64,000 nt of DNA, taken from Linnemannia schmuckeri (taxonomy: Eukaryota > Mortierellomycota > Mortierellomycetes > Mortierellales > Mortierellaceae). How positions within the stretch are numbered: position 1 is the first letter of the stretch; each line of letters begins with the position of its first letter. Shown here in pieces: positions 58,828-64,000 of this stretch. Below the pieces are notes generated by a model, which was given only the letters and a program-made list of their open reading frames with translations, was not told the origin of the DNA and did not search any database. The translations under genes and the position numbers were made by a program. The stretch is from positions 1,488,001 to 1,552,000 of the forward strand of contig JANATG010000005.1 in the NCBI GenBank assembly GCA_029449235.1, in the 5' to 3' direction.

Positions 58828-61800
58828 CTACTGTCGGCTCACGAATCCACTGCGTCCGTTGCCGACCAGCACATCTCCATCCTCGACTTTGGCCAACTCG
58901 CTCAAAAAGTCTCCCATCAGCGTACTACTGCTGCTCTCCATCAAGAAGGATCCCGACAACATCGGCGTCGCAGTCCCACTACCGCCGCCACCACCTCCTC
59001 CCCCAGTGCGAAGCGAGAACGGAGTCACTGGACGCGCCGAGGTCACCGTCGACGATGACGATGACAAGGATGAGTTGATGGCCGCAGGAAGATCAACAAA
59101 ACTGCCAGTCGACACTCCTAGCCGACTTCCTCCATTTCCTCCACTTCCTAATCCTCCCTTTCCAGCATTGGACGAGAGGTTCTGGCTACCGCTGATACCC
59201 CAGGGCAAAATAACCTGCTCTGGTTGGAAGTTGTTGGCAGATTTGGCGGCCCTCAGGCTGGTCGTACTTCCACGTCGACTGTCATTCGAGAGTGTTGCTG
59301 TGTCTAGACAAAAGTCTCGGTCGAAATCGAGCGCGGTTCCGTGGCTGACGTGCTCAGTCGTCAAGGTGGCGCTGATGATCGGGGTACAGATCGCCGTGAG
59401 TCCTCCACTGTTGGTGCTGCTGCTACTTCTCTGATGCTGATGGCCAACGTACTTGCCGCTATCCAGCTTTGAGTGCGTGTCGCCGGTCTCTTCCGTACGG
59501 GGAATCTCGTCAGTCAGAGGATGGACGCCCTGATTGTCATCCTGCAGACGAGATCCTTCCTCAACCCATGAAGCCTCGCCTTCGCTCTGGCTCAATGCTG
59601 ACGACGTCATGGTAGTTGCAGGGCTGGAGGTGCACCAAGGTGAGTCCAGACGACCTGATGATGGGACAGCACCGCCGTTGATGCTACTGCTGCTGCCGCC
59701 GTTCCTCCTGTCAGAATGCTTCAGTGATCCGGTCTCACTGTTGCCATGACCGTGTCCGAGCTCACTGCTGCTGCTGGGTGTCAGAATACCCAATCCGCGA
59801 GGAAAATGTCCTGATCCGGAGTTGTAGGTGAACGACGACGACATCGGAAGTATGTGAGAGGTCGATACTGATGCGGAGTGCTGGCGCTGGTGGTGCTGGC
59901 CGAACTGCTGCTTGATCTGCTGATGGTACTGAAAACCACCATTGTACGAGGAGTTAGAATACGAAGGTTGCTGCCTGGAGATCGAGTTTAAAAGCGGAGA
60001 TGACTGACGGGGCTGTTGAGAATGGAAACCGGATCCAGAAGAGTACTCTGAGGCTTGGTTGGATCCATAGCTGGAGCTGGAGCCATGTGATCCATAGTAG
60101 CCAAGACTTGAGCTAGGGCGAGGGCCATCCAACGATCGGCGGACCAAATGAATGCCTCCAGGACTGCTGTTGACACTGCTGCTCCGCAGGTGGCGATCGT
60201 GGAATGCAGGGGTGTAACTACTTGACATCAGTTTTCCTTCGCTGGATGAAGAGTTTCCTGACCCAATAACGATGCTGCCTGTCATCGGATTGGCGAGCGA
60301 GATGATCTCAGGTGCAGATTGTCGTCCCACAAACTGAAAATGCTGCTGAGGGAACGTGGGTGATGTTGGGGTTGCCGACGCTGTTACGATCGAAGTCGAA
60401 GATGTCAACGCAGGGTGAGCTTTGATCGTGGATTGGGTCCGAGAAGTGTTTTTCAGGTCTTGTTCCGCGTCCTCCCGATCCTGTTGCAACAGCTGCTGCT
60501 CCATTTGGGGGATCCTGGTGGGTCGTTGTGCGGCTGCTGGTGCGCCACTACCCGCAAGGACTTGAGAGAGACCTTCCTTGTCTTCGTCTTGAGTCACGGG
60601 AGACTGAAGCGGCGAAGACTTTTGAAGATCTGCAAAGATAAATGGCGAATTGGCCATCGAGATAGCGGGAGATCGAGCACGAGCATGAGAACCCCCGGAT
60701 CTGGCCAAGCTGGCCAGTGTAGGTACTTCGGGGGCGCTCTTTGCACCTTGCATACTGATGCCTTTGACAGTCTGTCTCGAGGAGGGCCCCATATCGTCCA
60801 CAATCGAAGTTTCATGAGTGGTTGCCGAAGCGACGGTCGTCTTGCAGAAAACCGTAGAAGGCGCCGATGGGGAAAGAGCGAGCTTTGGGATTGTCAGACG
60901 AAGAGAGTTTTGTCGGCCGAGGCTGGATTTGGAGCGAACACTGCTAGTCTCGCTCGATGTAATAGACGAGGATGAGGAGGCGACCGATGGCTCAGCAGAG
61001 TGTCCGGTCTTACTCCGTGTCAGACCAGGTCCAACAGTAGGTGGACTTGCCAGTTGTGCACTGGTGTTGAGAGATTCCAGGAGTGCATTTGAGCTCGAAG
61101 GCGAGAAAGTCGAAGGCGTCGTTGGGGTTGAGATGAACGATGTGGTCGAAGCTGGCGAGGTGCGGATACGGCTCAGCTGATTTGATCCAGACCCAGTACG
61201 GCTTGGCTTTGAAGGTTGCTCCGGCGTTTTGGGTATAACAACAGATGCGGTAGATGCGGGCATCAAACTTGGAGACTCTGTAACCTGCGATGGAGAAGAC
61301 GAGAATGCAGGCAAATTGACTCCTTGGCTCGGATTCTTGGGCAACCACAGTGTACCAGGAGATACAGGCGGTAGTTGGTCGGTTCGCTCGGTTCCCTGTA
61401 GTTCCTGAGCTTTTAAAACGGCGGTCATGGAATTGGTCCGCAACATAGGGAACGATCCGGACATCAGACTGTTAGATCGCGAGCCTTGCCGGCTTCCCAT
61501 ACCAGGTCCTAGCCGAGGGCTCGTCGCTGGACTGGAGTGGTTTGAGGTGTAGGACTTCTCTCGTGTGCTGAGCGTACCTGAACTTCCAAAAGATCCGGAA
61601 TAAGGTGAGGATGACAGAGCCCCCACGGAAATCATCGACATGGGTCTGGTTCTTCCTGTCGTGTTTTGTCCGCTCATTGGAGGGGTCTTAGGAGGAGGGA
61701 GCATGATCTGAGGCTTGACAACAAGTTGAGGGCTCATGTTGGGAGACTGGAGCGGAAGAATGGTGGGGCGATGCATGGTCTCGCGTCCTTGTTCGACCGA

Positions 61801-63819
61801 TATCCTGTGGTGATGATGGTGGTGCTGTGCATGATTGAACATGTGAACCTGACCGCTCGAAATAGAGTGTCTTTGGGATACCGATGGGGGCTGATGAGAT
61901 TGGCGACGGCCCATACCACTCGAGATAGCATCCAAAGGCGTGGATCCTGGGCCGTGTGTTGATGTCGCGCCGAGGGGTGAGCTGGTCCCGGAGGCGAACC
62001 TTGGTCCCATCATAGGGCTTCTGGACCAACTGCTGCTGTTGCTTGAGCCACTGCCAGCATCATCAACATGGGCAATCCTTCGGAATCGGTCATCGATGTT
62101 CATCGACGTAGATCGAGTGTGACGTTGTTGGTACTGTTGAGCAAAGTCACTCGAGCGGTTGGCTAAGGGAGGTCGCGTAGGAGACGACTCCTTGGTGGGA
62201 GTTCCCAAGGGTGGGACTACGTCTTCTCCCGGCGTGAGCAATTCGAACGTGGGCACATTAGACCCACTCTTGGGTGGAGAGAATCCCCATCCTGTGTGCG
62301 ACGGTGTACCCCAAGGCATAATAGGGGTTTCTTCTGATGGGCTCTTGGACTCGTCTTCAGAAGGGGCATTGGATCCTGACACGGATTCGCCTTGACCTAC
62401 ACTGGCGCCGGCACTTGGGACCTGGTACTGTTCCGCGCCCAATAGTCCCAATGGGTCTGTTTTCAAAAACTCCACTGACGCCTCAAAAGTCACCAATGCA
62501 AAGCTAGATGCGAATAAGATTGAGAAAAATAATTAGTAATTGCTCTCAATTGATACCATGCAAACATAAACCAATTGAATATTGGTGTGTTTAGCAGTAC
62601 CTGTGGTCTGACTTGGGCGTATTGATACGAAACCTCTGTAGGTAGAACATGTTGCTACCAAGGCGCATCATACGGGCTTGGATAATGACAATTGCCAGGA
62701 GAGGAATGAAGTCGTCCGTAGTGACAGATACTTCTATTAAATTGTCAAAATGTACAACCGTGAATTAGATTCTGTAATTGCAATCCATGACGATGACAGC
62801 AACATCATCTATTGCAGAGACGTACCTGAGCGTTTCCTCTGCACAAAACCAGCGCCTTGTCCATTCATGAGATGGTCTTCAGCAACAATGGCGATCGTAT
62901 CCAAGACCTGCTTGATACAAATAACCTTCTCCAGAGGTGTATTCCAAACATAGTCAGGATCCTGTTCATCGTCGTCCTCTGCATCCTCGACTTCTTCAGG
63001 TGAGAAACCGTGGCTCGAAGCACGACTCTCGGATTTGGGTCTGCTGTTCTGGACAAAGACGCGGAGCGAATCTCTCAACTCTCGCCTCTTTCTCTCCTGC
63101 TCAGTCTCCTGCACTACAGATGGTGTTGAGATCCTTTGAGAGGTCATCAGTCCAATGGTCTCGTCCATAGACTGTTGATCCCAGGCTCGGAACAGACCGG
63201 CTGCTCCGTCCAATGCATGATCAACACGCATCGTTCTCATTTTCTCGGACAGCCCCAGTTTCTTGAGTGTCTCCATGAGCAAGGGACCCTCTGTCGATGC
63301 TAAGCATGAACCGCTGTCAATGCCTCGATGCCCTCCCAAACTGAACAAATAGCGATGGTATGTCTCGATCGTCTCATCGACATCGACATCGCGTTGAGCA
63401 TAACACGGGACAAGGGAATGGATAAACAGCTTTTGGTATAGCTTACCCAAAACCACACTAAATGATCGCACAATGAAAACAAAAGAAACGTTAGTGCGTG
63501 TGTCAATATATAAATAGTACAAAGACGGGTAAGTGTAGTAACCGAGAGGCTTACTTTTCAATGAGTTCTGCAAAGGTATCCTGCTCTGCTTGGACTCCAT
63601 GCATGAGCATCTTTTGCAGCTTAACAGAGTCGCCGAGACAGTCCCGATAGGTCTTCTCGTAGATAAGACGAAGCTTGTCCAACGTATATGTTGCAAAGCC
63701 ACGGATGTAGACGTACGTCTTCTCAAACTCTTGACACAGATTGTTGAAGTCCCGTAGGGCACGACTGAGCTCCGGGAATGATTCAAGGAATGCCATATCA
63801 CTATTATCGGCGATTTATA

Positions 63820-63862
<43 letters not shown>

Positions 63863-64000
63863 GTAAGCATGCTTTTCAACACACTCTTCAGCCGAGTTGC
63901 CAAGGAGTTAGCTTTACCTTGAAAAGTTGCGCACAAGTGGCATAACTGGCCCATCCAGAGAGCGATTCAATGCGACGCCATCGCCCTCTAGTGGCCTGTC
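58828..64000 (-). CDS. VPS9-domain Rab guanine-nucleotide exchange factor (5' end outside window)
   Basis: Partial gene, about 1590 codons visible: exons 64000-63918 (continues rightwards), 63800-63555, 63457-62826, 62733-62601, 62503-58828. The visible N-terminal part is helical (NLCQEFEKTYVYIRGFATYTLDK), followed by an acidic linker. The VPS9 core reads LEKVICIKQVLDTI, TTDDFIPLLAIVIIQARMMRLGSNMFYLQRFR and FALVTFEASVEFLKTDPLG. VPS9 domains activate Rab5/Vps21-type GTPases on endosomes. The catalytic Asp (DDFIPLL) is present. The usual active-site Tyr before the last helix appears as Phe. The remaining ~1200 residues are S/P/T-rich and disordered with no known domain, probably docking and phosphorylation sites. 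An ATG at 63794 lies inside exon 63800-63555; translation more likely starts beyond the window because the preceding exon joins in phase. Confidence 0.85.
63821..63860. repeat. Poly(A), 40 nt, in an intron of the VPS9 gene
   Basis: On the sense strand this is a 40-nt poly(T) just upstream of the intron's TAG acceptor (63803-63801), so it probably doubles as the polypyrimidine tract. Confidence 0.9.

Overview
This 64 kb window is nuclear DNA of a filamentous fungus. Genes have many short spliceosomal introns with GTAAGT-like donors and CTAAC-like branch points, and encoded proteins carry long Q-, S/T- and N-rich disordered stretches. Promoters and introns are full of poly(T)/poly(A) and pyrimidine tracts. 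Fungal functions are present (Tps3/Tsl1-type trehalose subunit, HAL/NPR-type kinase), and so are genes that yeasts and most Dikarya lack (DDRGK1/UFBP1, a GIGYF with an animal-like N-terminus). Together these point to an early-diverging fungus, most likely Mortierellomycotina; that placement is inference. I see no prophage, CRISPR array, rRNA, tRNA or convincing transposon.

Layout. 0-9 kb: 3' part of a HAL4/5-type kinase (+), convergent with DDRGK1 (-); DDRGK1 is head-to-head with a nine-exon trehalose-6-phosphate synthase/phosphatase subunit (+). 9-16 kb: GIGYF/Smy2 protein (-) head-to-head with an M17 leucyl aminopeptidase (+). 17-23 kb: two orphan six-TM membrane proteins (+), possibly ancient paralogues. 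23-28 kb: a type II membrane protein joining a glycosyltransferase-like domain to an alginate-lyase-like domain (-). 28-32 kb: gene-poor and repeat-rich. 32-36 kb: tetraspanin and IPK1 (both -), IPK1 head-to-head with L-serine dehydratase. 36-53 kb: eight tandem plus-strand genes: serine dehydratase, TAF12, LOG-type phosphoribohydrolase, Atx1 copper chaperone, alpha/beta hydrolase, monocarboxylate-transporter-like MFS, SLC35F-type transporter, C2-lipase_3 protein. 53-57 kb: a pair of secreted ML-domain genes (-), the second broken by two frameshifts. 58.8-64 kb: most of a VPS9-domain Rab GEF (-) whose 5' end lies beyond the window.

The genes are mostly housekeeping (translation, trehalose, inositol phosphates, membrane traffic, transport) and do not form one pathway cluster. 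Several bear on the endomembrane system and cell surface: DDRGK1, the VPS9 GEF, tetraspanin, ML proteins, the GT/lyase fusion and the lipases. Exon models below were built by hand from splice consensus and reading-frame continuity. For every complete intact gene the summed coding length is a multiple of three.
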